Assembly (NCBI RefSeq): GCF_036195325.1
Contig: NZ_CP108101.1
Location: 310,001-374,000, forward strand
DNA length: 64,000 nucleotides
Reading direction: 5' to 3'
From: Streptomyces sp. NBC_00234
GTDB lineage: Bacteria; Actinomycetota; Actinomycetes; Streptomycetales; Streptomycetaceae
This document shows, piece after piece, positions 44,967-52,133 of this stretch. The translations under genes were made by a program, and so were the position numbers. Within the stretch, counting starts at the first letter, position 1. Each line of letters starts with the position of its first letter. The notes beneath the pieces were generated by a model, which was not told the DNA's origin, ran no database searches, and saw only the letters and a list, made by a program, of their open reading frames with translations.

Positions 44967-44995
44967 TTGACCGACACGAGTTGACGCTCTAACGT
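44967..44995 (+). promoter_or_regulatory. Promoter of the GH5-GH6 operon
   Basis: TTGACC (44967-44972) and TAACGT (44990-44995) are spaced 17 bases apart, 14 bases upstream of the second CebR box, which would then overlap or follow the transcription start and block it. Confidence 0.6.
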
Positions 44996-45008
44996 CATGC
45001 CACACCAG

Positions 45009-45022
45009 TGGGAGCGGTTCCA
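45009..45022. promoter_or_regulatory. CebR box upstream of GH5 gene
   Basis: TGGGAGCGGTTCCA differs from the perfect CebR palindrome at two positions. It lies 50 bases upstream of the GH5 start, just downstream of the candidate promoter, a classical repressor position. Confidence 0.85.
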
Positions 45023-45071
45023 TCAGTCGACGTGCCGTAGGGGGCACGTCCGGTCTGTAAGGAGTCGCTTC

Positions 45072-46610
45072 ATGCGACACCCCCCGCACGCACCGCATTT
45101 ACGGCACGTGTTCCGCTTAGTTCTGGCAACTGTTCTCGCCACGGTCGGTATCGCCGTCGCCCCCGTGGTCACCGCCTCCGGATCCGCACCCGTCTGCACG
45201 GTGGAGTACACGACCACCGGTCAATGGGAAGGCGGATTCAAGGGGGCCGTCACGCTCACCAACCTGGGCTCCTCCATGAGCAGTTGGAGCCTGGGGTTCG
45301 ATCTCCCCGGCGACCGGAAGGTCACGCAGGGCTGGAACGCACGGTGGTCGCAGTCGGGCAGTACCGTCACCGCGGCGAACGAGACCTGGAACGGCACGCT
45401 CGCGAACGGTGCGAGCGTCAGTGCCGGTTTCCTCGCCTCGGGAGCCGGTACGGGATCGGCACCAAGCGCGTTCACGCTCGACGGAACGCCCTGCGGTGGC
45501 GGCCCCGGTCCTGATCCGACCGATCCGCCCGACCCGACCGATCCGCCCGACCCGACCGATCCACCTGATCCGACCGATCCACCGGACCCGCCGGCCGGCC
45601 CGCCCGTGCTGACGGTTTCGGGCAACAAGCTCGTCGACGCGACCGGCACGACCCGGCGCATGCTCGGCGTCAACCGCTCCGGCGGAGAGTTCATGTGCGT
45701 ACAGGGCCGTGGAATCTTCGACGGTCCGGTCGACGACGCCTCGGTGCGGGCGATCGCCGACTGGAATGCCAACACCGTCCGTATCCCCTTGAACGAGGAG
45801 TGCTGGCTTGGCCTGGACACCATAGATCCGCGCTATGCGGGCGACAACTACATCAGCGCAGTGAAGGACCTGGTCGAACGGGTCATCGCCCACGGCATGA
45901 CACCGATGGTCGAACTGCACTGGACCTGGGGGCAGTACACCGGCAACTCGGCCGGCTGCTCCGACGTGCACGCCAGCTGCCAGAAGCCCATGCCCGACGC
46001 GCAGTACACACCGGCCTTCTGGTCCTCGGTCGCCTCGACGTTCAAGGACGAGCCGACCGTGGTGTTCGACCTGTTCAACGAGCCGTATCCGGACCGTGCG
46101 ACGCCCACCCTCGGACAGGCATGGACCTGCTGGCGGGACGGCGGAACCTGCCCGGGCATCGGCTACGAGGTCGCGGGCATGCAGGACCTGGTCGATGCCG
46201 TACGGGAGACCGGCGCCGGGAACCTGATCCTGGCCGGCGGTATCGCGTACTCCAACGACCTCGGTCAGTGGCTCCAGCACAGGCCGGACGACCCGGCGGG
46301 CAATCTCGCCGCCGCCTGGCACGTCTACAACTTCAACGCCTGTGCGAACGAGGAGTGCTGGAACTCCACGCTCGCACCGGTCGCCGCCGAAGTCCCCCTC
46401 GTCGCGGGCGAGATCGGCGAGAACACCTGCTCCCACGGCTTCGTCGACCGGGTCATGCGGTGGTTCGACGACCGCGGTCTCTCCTATCTCGGATGGACCT
46501 GGAACACCTGGGACTGCTCCTCGGGCCCGTCCTTGATCAGCAATTACGACGGCACCCCCACCCCGTACGGAATCGGGCTGCGCGATCACCTGCGCGCCCT
46601 CGACAACTGA
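45072..46610 (+). CDS. Secreted GH5 endoglucanase with CBM2
   Basis: A 512-residue exported enzyme. The signal peptide (HVFRLVLATVLATVGIAVAPVVTASGSA) ends near 39. A CBM2 module spans about 41-142 (CTVEYTTTGQWEGGFKGAV ... ETWNGTLANGASVSAGF). A repetitive Pro/Thr/Asp linker (about 147-180) leads to a GH5 catalytic domain (about 182-512). Its acid/base Glu is in VVFDLFNEPYPD and its nucleophile Glu in VPLVAGEIGENTC; RIPLNEECWLG and VELHWTWG are other active-site segments. It cuts internal beta-1,4 bonds of cellulose. AAGGAG precedes ATG 45072. First gene of a two-gene CebR-controlled operon. Confidence 0.94.
   Translation: MRHPPHAPHLRHVFRLVLATVLATVGIAVAPVVTASGSAPVCTVEYTTTGQWEGGFKGAVTLTNLGSSMSSWSLGFDLPGDRKVTQGWNARWSQSGSTVTAANETWNGTLANGASVSAGFLASGAGTGSAPSAFTLDGTPCGGGPGPDPTDPPDPTDPPDPTDPPDPTDPPDPPAGPPVLTVSGNKLVDATGTTRRMLGVNRSGGEFMCVQGRGIFDGPVDDASVRAIADWNANTVRIPLNEECWLGLDTIDPRYAGDNYISAVKDLVERVIAHGMTPMVELHWTWGQYTGNSAGCSDVHASCQKPMPDAQYTPAFWSSVASTFKDEPTVVFDLFNEPYPDRATPTLGQAWTCWRDGGTCPGIGYEVAGMQDLVDAVRETGAGNLILAGGIAYSNDLGQWLQHRPDDPAGNLAAAWHVYNFNACANEECWNSTLAPVAAEVPLVAGEIGENTCSHGFVDRVMRWFDDRGLSYLGWTWNTWDCSSGPSLISNYDGTPTPYGIGLRDHLRALDN
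45514..45597 (+). repeat. Direct repeats encoding Pro/Thr/Asp linker
   Basis: Four to five near-identical 18-base units (encoding PDPTDP-type hexapeptides) make the flexible linker between CBM2 and the GH5 domain. A shorter version of the same linker is in the adjacent GH6 gene at about 47062-47103. Confidence 0.8.
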
Positions 46611-46626
46611 GGAAACGGAAACTCTC

Positions 46627-48360
46627 ATGAGCCGCACGAGCCGCACCCCCCTCCGCCGGTCACGCACCGCCCTCATCGCGGCGGGAGCCCTGGTCGCCGC
46701 AGCAGCAGGCACGGCCGCAGCAGCCGTCCCCTCCGCGGCGGCCGCCGCCGGATGCACCGTCGACTACACGATCCAGAACCAGTGGAACGGTGGCTTCACC
46801 GCAGCCGTGTCCGTCACCAACACCGGCGACGCGGTCAACGCCTGGCAGCTGGAGTGGTCGTACGCCGCCGGCGAGCAGGTCTCCCAGGGCTGGAACGCCA
46901 CCGTCACGCAGAGCGGTACGGCGGTGACCGCCAAGAACCTCTCGTACAACGGTTCTCTGACCACGGGTGCCTCCGCCTCCTTCGGGTTCAACGCCACCGG
47001 GAGCGGAAACAGCACCGTCCCCGCGACGTTCAAGCTGAACGGCGTCACCTGCAACGGAGGCCCGACCGACCCCACGGACCCGACCGACCCGACGGACCCG
47101 CCGGTGGGTGACCGCGTCGACAACCCGTACGCGGGCGCCGATGTCTACGTGAACCCCGAGTGGTCCGCCAAGGCCGCGGCGGAGCCCGGGGGCTCCCGCG
47201 TCGCCGACGAACCCACCGCTGTCTGGCTCGACCGCATCGCCGCCATCGAGGGCGTCAACGGGGGCATGGGCCTGCGCGACCACCTGGACGCGGCCCTCGC
47301 CCAGAAGGGCGACGGCGAGCTCGTCGTCCAGCTCGTCATCTACAACCTGCCCGGACGCGACTGTGCGGCGCTCGCATCCAACGGTGAGCTCGGCCCCGAG
47401 GAGATCGGCCGGTACAAGACCGAGTACATCGACCCGATAGCGGCGATCCTCGCCGACCCGAAGTACGCCGGTCTGCGCATCGTCAACACGGTCGAGATCG
47501 ACTCGCTGCCGAACCTGGTCACCAACACCGGCAGCCGCCCGACCGCCACCCCGGCCTGCGACGTCATGAAGGCCAACGGCAACTACGTGAAGGGCGTCGG
47601 CTACGCGCTCAACAAGCTCGGCGACGCTCCCAACGTCTACAACTACATCGACGCCGGTCACCACGGCTGGATCGGCTGGGACGACAACTTCGCCCCGTCC
47701 GCCGACACGTTCAAGCAGGCTGCCACCGCCGAGGGCGCCACGGTGAACGACGTGCACGGATTCATCACCAACACCGCCAACTACAGCGCGCTGAAGGAGG
47801 AGAACTTCACCATCGACGACTCCGTCAACGGCACGTCCGTACGGCAGTCGAAGTGGGTGGACTGGAACCGCTACACGGACGAGCTGTCCTTCGCCCAGGC
47901 ATTCCGCACCAAGCTGGTCTCGGTCGGCTTCAACTCCGGTATCGGCATGCTGATCGACACCTCGCGCAACGGCTGGGGCGGTACCGCCAGGCCCGCCGGC
48001 CCGGGGGCGTCCACCAGCGTCGACACCTATGTCGACGGCGGCCGTTACGACCGGCGCATCCACATGGGCAACTGGTGCAACCAGTCCGGGGCCGGCCTCG
48101 GCGAACGACCGCAGTCGGCGCCGGAGCCCGGCATCGACGCCTACGTCTGGGTGAAGCCCCCGGGTGAGTCGGACGGTTCCAGCAAGGCGATCCCGAACGA
48201 CGAGGGCAAGGGCTTCGACCGGATGTGCGACCCGACCTACACCGGTAACCCCCGGAACGGCAACAGCATGTCGGGCGCGCTGGCGGACGCCCCGGTCTCC
48301 GGGCACTGGTTCTCCGCCCAGTTCCAGGAGCTCATGAAGAACGCCTACCCGGCGCTCTAG
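46627..48360 (+). CDS. Secreted GH6 cellobiohydrolase with CBM2
   Basis: A 577-residue exported exo-cellulase. A Sec signal (TALIAAGALVAAAAGTAAAAVPSAAAA) ends near 41; CBM2 spans 43-145 (CTVDYTIQNQWNGGFTAAV ... LSYNGSLTTGASASFGF). A short PTDPTDP linker joins the GH6 domain (about 165-577). Active-site segments include LVIYNLPGRDCAALASNGE (catalytic Asp in GRDCA), VEIDSLPNLVTN, YIDAGHHGWIGWDDN, and WVKPPGESDG; loops between them enclose the active-site tunnel as in exo-acting members. It starts 16 bases after the GH5 stop and shares its CebR control. It acts from the non-reducing end, complementing the GH48 enzyme. Confidence 0.95.
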   Translation: MSRTSRTPLRRSRTALIAAGALVAAAAGTAAAAVPSAAAAAGCTVDYTIQNQWNGGFTAAVSVTNTGDAVNAWQLEWSYAAGEQVSQGWNATVTQSGTAVTAKNLSYNGSLTTGASASFGFNATGSGNSTVPATFKLNGVTCNGGPTDPTDPTDPTDPPVGDRVDNPYAGADVYVNPEWSAKAAAEPGGSRVADEPTAVWLDRIAAIEGVNGGMGLRDHLDAALAQKGDGELVVQLVIYNLPGRDCAALASNGELGPEEIGRYKTEYIDPIAAILADPKYAGLRIVNTVEIDSLPNLVTNTGSRPTATPACDVMKANGNYVKGVGYALNKLGDAPNVYNYIDAGHHGWIGWDDNFAPSADTFKQAATAEGATVNDVHGFITNTANYSALKEENFTIDDSVNGTSVRQSKWVDWNRYTDELSFAQAFRTKLVSVGFNSGIGMLIDTSRNGWGGTARPAGPGASTSVDTYVDGGRYDRRIHMGNWCNQSGAGLGERPQSAPEPGIDAYVWVKPPGESDGSSKAIPNDEGKGFDRMCDPTYTGNPRNGNSMSGALADAPVSGHWFSAQFQELMKNAYPAL

Positions 48361-48390
48361 GGAACGGGCACGACCAGGGTCCTTCGTTCG

Positions 48391-48425
48391 GGATCATGCC
48401 GGACCCCGCGAGCCCGGCATGATCC
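48391..48425. terminator. Bidirectional terminator after GH6 gene
   Basis: GGATCATGCCGG and CCGGCATGATCC form a perfect 12-bp stem with an 11-base loop, extendable by CGTTCG/CGAACG with one bulge. It lies between the convergent GH6 and VanZ genes. Two tandem copies of GAACGAGAGGCCC (48426-48451) follow and run into the VanZ stop. Confidence 0.75.
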
Positions 48426-48450
48426 GAACGAGAGGCCCGAACGAGAGGCC

Positions 48451-49242
48451 CTAGCTCCGGCGGCCGGGTCGGGGCGCTCCCCCGCTCCGACCCGGCCTGC
48501 GGTTCCGGATTCGGGCGATCAGTGCGCGGACACGGGCCGGAGCGGACCCGCTCCGGCCCGCTCCGGCCTTGGTCCGGGGCTTGGTGCGGGCCTTGACCCC
48601 GGCCTTGGCACGGGCCGTGACTCCAGCCTTGGCACGGGCCTTGGTCCCGACCTTGACACCCCCCTTCGTCCCCGCCTTGGCTCCGCCCTTGGTCCCGGCC
48701 TTGGGTGACGTCTTCGCCTTGTCCGGTCCGGCGGCGGTCGTCGCCTCCGTCGGGGAGGTCTCGCCGAGCGTGTGATACCGGTGGCTGATCCTGCGGCCCA
48801 CCAGCAGATAGCCGAGCAGCGCACCGCTCGTATTGAGGATCACGTCGTCGATGTCGAACGCCCGGCCGGCGACGAGCGCCCCCTGCATGAGCTCGACGAC
48901 CACCATGACCACCATGGTGAGGAGAACGATGCGGATCATGCGCAGCCGACGCTCCACCAGAATCGGCAGCAGCACACCGAACGGCATGCCCAGCAGGAGG
49001 TTTCCCCCCGCCTGCTTGCAGGCCCCGAGGAAGGTGTAGTCCTCGGCGTACTGTCGCAGGGACCGGCCGGGCCGAAGGTTCGAGGTCACGAGGTCTTCGG
49101 AGGCCGGCGACGGAGTGAGCGTCACCTGGGCCAGGACTACGGAGAAGGCCACCAGCCCGAGGACCGCCGCCACGAAAATCGATGCCCGGAGGAGTATCCG
49201 GCCCCACTGCCTCTCACCACTGCGTTCCGCCTCAACTGTCAT
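48451..49242 (-). CDS. VanZ-family membrane protein with basic repetitive C-terminal tail
   Basis: A 263-residue protein. ATG 49242 (MTVEAERSGE) is chosen; an in-frame ATG at 49353 would add 37 residues of unlike composition. The VanZ domain (about 15-150) has four predicted membrane segments, with the family motifs NLLLGMPFGVLLP and FDIDDVILNTSGALLGYLLVGR. Residues 170-245 are an extraordinary tail of repeated KAGTKGG/AKAGVTARAKAG units, highly positive, then an arginine-rich end. VanZ proteins are of uncertain function; one confers teicoplanin resistance. The cationic tail would face the cytoplasm or the wall depending on topology. Confidence 0.82.
   Translation of the reverse strand: MTVEAERSGERQWGRILLRASIFVAAVLGLVAFSVVLAQVTLTPSPASEDLVTSNLRPGRSLRQYAEDYTFLGACKQAGGNLLLGMPFGVLLPILVERRLRMIRIVLLTMVVMVVVELMQGALVAGRAFDIDDVILNTSGALLGYLLVGRRISHRYHTLGETSPTEATTAAGPDKAKTSPKAGTKGGAKAGTKGGVKVGTKARAKAGVTARAKAGVKARTKPRTKAGAGRSGSAPARVRALIARIRNRRPGRSGGAPRPGRRS
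48565..48715. repeat. Repeats encoding Lys/Ala/Gly-rich VanZ tail
   Basis: About 150 bases made of variations on a unit (GCCTTGG(C/T)(A/C/G)(C/A)GGGCC and related) that encode KAG/KAR repeats on the minus strand; irregular tandem repetition that could vary in length. Confidence 0.75.
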
Positions 49243-49351
49243 GGCCGACGACTGCCCCGAAGTTCCTTGACCACACGCGCGGTCGGTCCCCGGCGGGGCG
49301 CACGCGGAAATTCGGACCGCCGGACCGGACCGGCCTGCGACGATGGGGCGC

Positions 49352-49852
49352 ATGAGTGATCACAACAAGGACGAACTGCTGGCCGAGGCCGTGCGGCTGC
49401 GGGTGGAGGGCGACCCCGAACAGGCCAGGGAGCGTCTTCTCGCGCTCACCGCCGCCTTCCCCGACGCGGCCGACGTGGCCTATCAGACCGCGTGGGTCCA
49501 CGACGTGCTGGGGCTGGAGTCCGAGGCTGTTCCGTACTACGCCCGGAGCCTCCAGCTTCCCGGTCTCACCGAGGAGGAACGCCGGGGTGCGCTCCTCGGC
49601 CTCGGCAGCACCTACCGCGTGCTCGGCCGGTACGGACAGGCCGTCGAGACACTCCGACGGGGAGTGTCGGAGTTCCCGGACGACGGGGCGATGCGCAGTT
49701 TCCTCGCCATGGCGCTCTACAACGTCGACGAGCACCATGAGGCGATGCGGATTCTGTTGCGGGTGGTGGCTTCGACGAGCACCGACCCGCATGTGGAGCG
49801 CTACCGGCCGGCCATCGAGCACTACGCGTCGGACCTCGACGCGACCATGTGA
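49352..49852 (+). CDS. Tetratricopeptide-repeat protein
   Basis: A 166-residue helical protein with about four TPR motifs: ELLAEAVRLRVEGDPEQARERLLALTAAFPD, ADVAYQTAWVHDVLGLESEAVPYYARSLQLP, RRGALLGLGSTYRVLGRYGQAVETLRRGVSEFPD and GAMRSFLAMALYNVDEHHEAMRILLRVV, each read in segments. This group is annotated as TPR/Bbp16-like in Streptomyces; it probably acts as a protein-protein adaptor. ATG 49352 (MSDHNKDE) is used; ATG 49343 is three codons earlier. Divergent from VanZ by about 110 bases. Confidence 0.83.
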   Translation: MSDHNKDELLAEAVRLRVEGDPEQARERLLALTAAFPDAADVAYQTAWVHDVLGLESEAVPYYARSLQLPGLTEEERRGALLGLGSTYRVLGRYGQAVETLRRGVSEFPDDGAMRSFLAMALYNVDEHHEAMRILLRVVASTSTDPHVERYRPAIEHYASDLDATM

Positions 49853-49879
49853 CGCCGTCGGAGGCGTACGCCTTCGGGG

Positions 49880-49937
49880 GGGGCTTCCACCAGGGCAAAG
49901 GGAAGCCCCGGCCGGATCGGGGGAATCCAGCCGGGGC
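49880..49937. terminator. Two overlapping stem-loops between TPR and rpmG genes
   Basis: Hairpin A: GGGGCTTCC (49880-49888) with GGAAGCCCC (49901-49909). Hairpin B: GCCCCGGC (49905-49912) with GCCGGGGC (49930-49937), the stem extending inward with one mismatch. The arms share five bases (49905-49909), so the two hairpins cannot form together. Probably terminators for the two convergent genes. Confidence 0.6.
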
Positions 49938-50096
49938 GGCTTGTGCGCGGGCACGGAAAGCCGTCGCCCTTGGGGCGGGCTCCGCTCACCCACATATATA
50001 TGAACGGTAAACCATCCGGGTCCGTTCCCGGGAATCGCCACCCCCGGATGTGATCCAGAGCACCGGCAAGAACCGCCGCCCCGCACTACGTCCGGT

Positions 50097-50261
50097 TCAG
50101 CGGGCCTCGCGGAACACGACGTGCTGCCCCGCGGCCGGGTCGTACTTGCGCAGCTCCAGCCGGTCCGGGGTGTTGCGGCGGCTCTTACGGGTCACATAGG
50201 TCTGCCCCGTTCCGGCGGTCGACCGGAGGGTGACGACGGGCCTGGTCTCACTGCGTGCCAT
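50097..50261 (-). CDS. rpmG: 50S ribosomal protein L33, zinc-free form
   Basis: A 54-residue L33: [48 protein letters not shown] read in segments. It has no cysteines, so it is the C-minus paralogue that replaces the zinc-binding L33 when zinc is scarce; in other actinobacteria such genes are regulated by Zur. An imperfect dyad (about 50308-50327: GGTGTCGTTTTCGTTATGG) upstream could be a weak Zur site. It stands alone, without rpmB or rpsN paralogues beside it. Confidence 0.92.
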   Translation of the reverse strand: MARSETRPVVTLRSTAGTGQTYVTRKSRRNTPDRLELRKYDPAAGQHVVFREAR

Positions 50262-50626
50262 GGGCACCTCCAGAGTGCGTACACCGACCCCATTTCCTCG
50301 ACGGGAATGGGTGTCGTTTTCGTTATGGTGGATTAACGCGGGACGAAGCACTCGCATTCCCCGGCGCATCACCCAGGGGCGCACGCGTGGCGGGAACGCC
50401 GCGCGGGCGTGCGCCTGGCCCCTTCCGCCCCGACCGGATCACCCTCAACGCCCCTTTATAGGCAAGGGTGTTCGGAACTCGCCCCCCTTCGGGCAGCCTA
50501 TGGCATATGCCGGAAGCAAGAACGTATCGAGTGTTGCCAAACCCCTTACGGCCTCCCGCAGCCTGTGCGACAGTCGACTCGGCCCCCCCTTGAGAACTGG
50601 CCGCCGCGCCTGTATCGGAGTACGAG
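50262..50626. other. Divergent promoter region of rpmG and PAS-PP2C genes
   Basis: About 365 bases with no convincing ORF. It holds the candidate Zur-like dyad near rpmG and a small palindrome GGCATATGCC near 50505; the PAS-PP2C start follows CGGAGTACGAG. I see nothing else to name. Confidence 0.35.
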
Positions 50627-52060
50627 ATGCCGTCCCATCTGTTCGCGGACCGCCCCGCCCCACAGCCTCCTGAGCGAGATGCCGTCGACGCGTTGATCCA
50701 TCGCACCCGTCGGCTGCGCGGAGATGTGGACGCCGTGCGGCGGGACGCCGTCGTGACCGACGAGGACGACCCCCAGCTGCGCTGGCAGCGCGCGCTCTGC
50801 GATCTCGCGGTCCACCATCTCGATGACCTCGACGGACACCTGGGACAGCTCAGGGAAGGGCTGTCGGCGCAGGCCGCCGCGGAGCCGCAGCGGGCACCCG
50901 TACAGGAGACCTCCGGCGACGCGCAGACCGGCTCGCTCCTCAGCCGGGTCGGCAGCGCCGAATGGAATCTGCTGACCGACGAGGTCAGCTGGTCCGAGGA
51001 GCTGTACGAGATCTTCGGCAGGACCCCCGAGTCGGGCCCCCTGTCGCTCGACGAGCTGCCGTCCGCCCTCCTCCCCGAGGACCAGCCGCTCCTGACGTCG
51101 ATGGTGACCGCCTGCCTGGTCGACGGAAAACCGATAGACGGCGAGTTCCGCATCCTGCGGAACAACGGCCATATGCGGACGCTGCACATGATGGGCGAAC
51201 CCGTACTCGACGCGGACGGATGCACCGCCTCCATGTGGGCGGTCCTGCGTGACGTCAGTGAGCTGCGGCGCAGTCAGCGTGTCGTGGGGCGGACCCGCGA
51301 CTCGGTGCGCCGCGAGCAGGACATGGCACGGACCGAACACCGGATGGCCGTCGAGATGCAGGAGGCCGTGCTTCCGCCGTGGCGCGGTTCGCTCCGCCTC
51401 CCGCGCCAGGGGCCGGGCGCGCTGGACGTCGCGGGCCACTACCTTCCGTCGGAGTCGAGCGCGCTGATCGGCGGCGACTGGTACGACGCGCTGGAACTGC
51501 CGGACGGCAGGACCCTGCTCACGGTCGGCGATCTCACCGGCCACGGCATCCCGGCCACGACGGCCATGGCGATGCTCCTCGGCGCACTGCGCGGCATGGC
51601 TGTGGCCGGGATCGAGCCCGGGGCCCTGATGGGCCATCTCAACCAGCTGCTCGAATCGACGGTGCAGCCGGCTCTGGGCAGCGCCGTGTGCTGCCGCTTC
51701 GATCCCACGACCGGCAGCCTCGCCTGGGCGCAGGCCGGGCACCCCGCGCCCTTGCTGTTCCGCGACGGAACGGGGCGTCCCCTGTCCCGGCCCGACGGCG
51801 TACTCCTCGGTGCGGCTTCCGGAGTCGCCTACGAGCAGGACGAGGTAGGCCTGCTGCCCGGAGACGTGCTGCTCCTGCACACGGACGGGCTGACACGTCG
51901 CAGGGACCGGGGTGCGGGCCCGGAGGCACTGCTCGGTCTGGCGCCGCGCTTCGCACAGGCCCGCACGGCGCAGGACTGTGTGAGAGCCGTTGTCGAGGAG
52001 TTCGGCGGGACCGAACGCCTGGACGACGCGTGTGTGATGGTTGCCCGCGTCGGAGCGTGA
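50627..52060 (+). CDS. PAS-domain PP2C/SpoIIE-type serine phosphatase
   Basis: A 477-residue signalling protein. An N-terminal helical region (1-100, with a coiled-coil-like stretch) is followed by a PAS domain (about 105-215: GSAEWNLLTDEVSWSEELYEIFG ... GEFRILRNNGHMRTLHMMGEPVLDADG). Then comes a PP2C/SpoIIE phosphatase (about 245-475) with the metal-binding Asp motifs GGDWYDALEL, TVGDLTGHGIPAT, GDVLLLHTDGLTRRRD and LDDACVMVARV. Such proteins dephosphorylate anti-anti-sigma factors in partner-switching control of sigma factors; PAS senses the signal. The neighbouring genes include no obvious anti-sigma factor. Confidence 0.9.
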   Translation: MPSHLFADRPAPQPPERDAVDALIHRTRRLRGDVDAVRRDAVVTDEDDPQLRWQRALCDLAVHHLDDLDGHLGQLREGLSAQAAAEPQRAPVQETSGDAQTGSLLSRVGSAEWNLLTDEVSWSEELYEIFGRTPESGPLSLDELPSALLPEDQPLLTSMVTACLVDGKPIDGEFRILRNNGHMRTLHMMGEPVLDADGCTASMWAVLRDVSELRRSQRVVGRTRDSVRREQDMARTEHRMAVEMQEAVLPPWRGSLRLPRQGPGALDVAGHYLPSESSALIGGDWYDALELPDGRTLLTVGDLTGHGIPATTAMAMLLGALRGMAVAGIEPGALMGHLNQLLESTVQPALGSAVCCRFDPTTGSLAWAQAGHPAPLLFRDGTGRPLSRPDGVLLGAASGVAYEQDEVGLLPGDVLLLHTDGLTRRRDRGAGPEALLGLAPRFAQARTAQDCVRAVVEEFGGTERLDDACVMVARVGA

Positions 52061-52133
52061 AACGCGGCGCGATCGCCGGTTTCCGCGCTGACGGGCAGGA
52101 GCGACCGGCGTCTCTCGTCGACGCCGTCCGGTC

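Noticed and set aside
45514..45597. Tandem repeats resembling a CRISPR array
   Set aside because: The units are contiguous, in frame, and encode a Pro/Thr/Asp linker; there are no spacers and no cas genes.
48565..48715. Second repeat tract as CRISPR or satellite DNA
   Set aside because: It lies inside the VanZ reading frame and encodes a regular Lys/Ala/Gly tail.
48451..49242. VanZ as a vancomycin/teicoplanin resistance determinant
   Set aside because: No vanHAX or regulators nearby; most VanZ proteins in actinobacteria are not linked to glycopeptide resistance.
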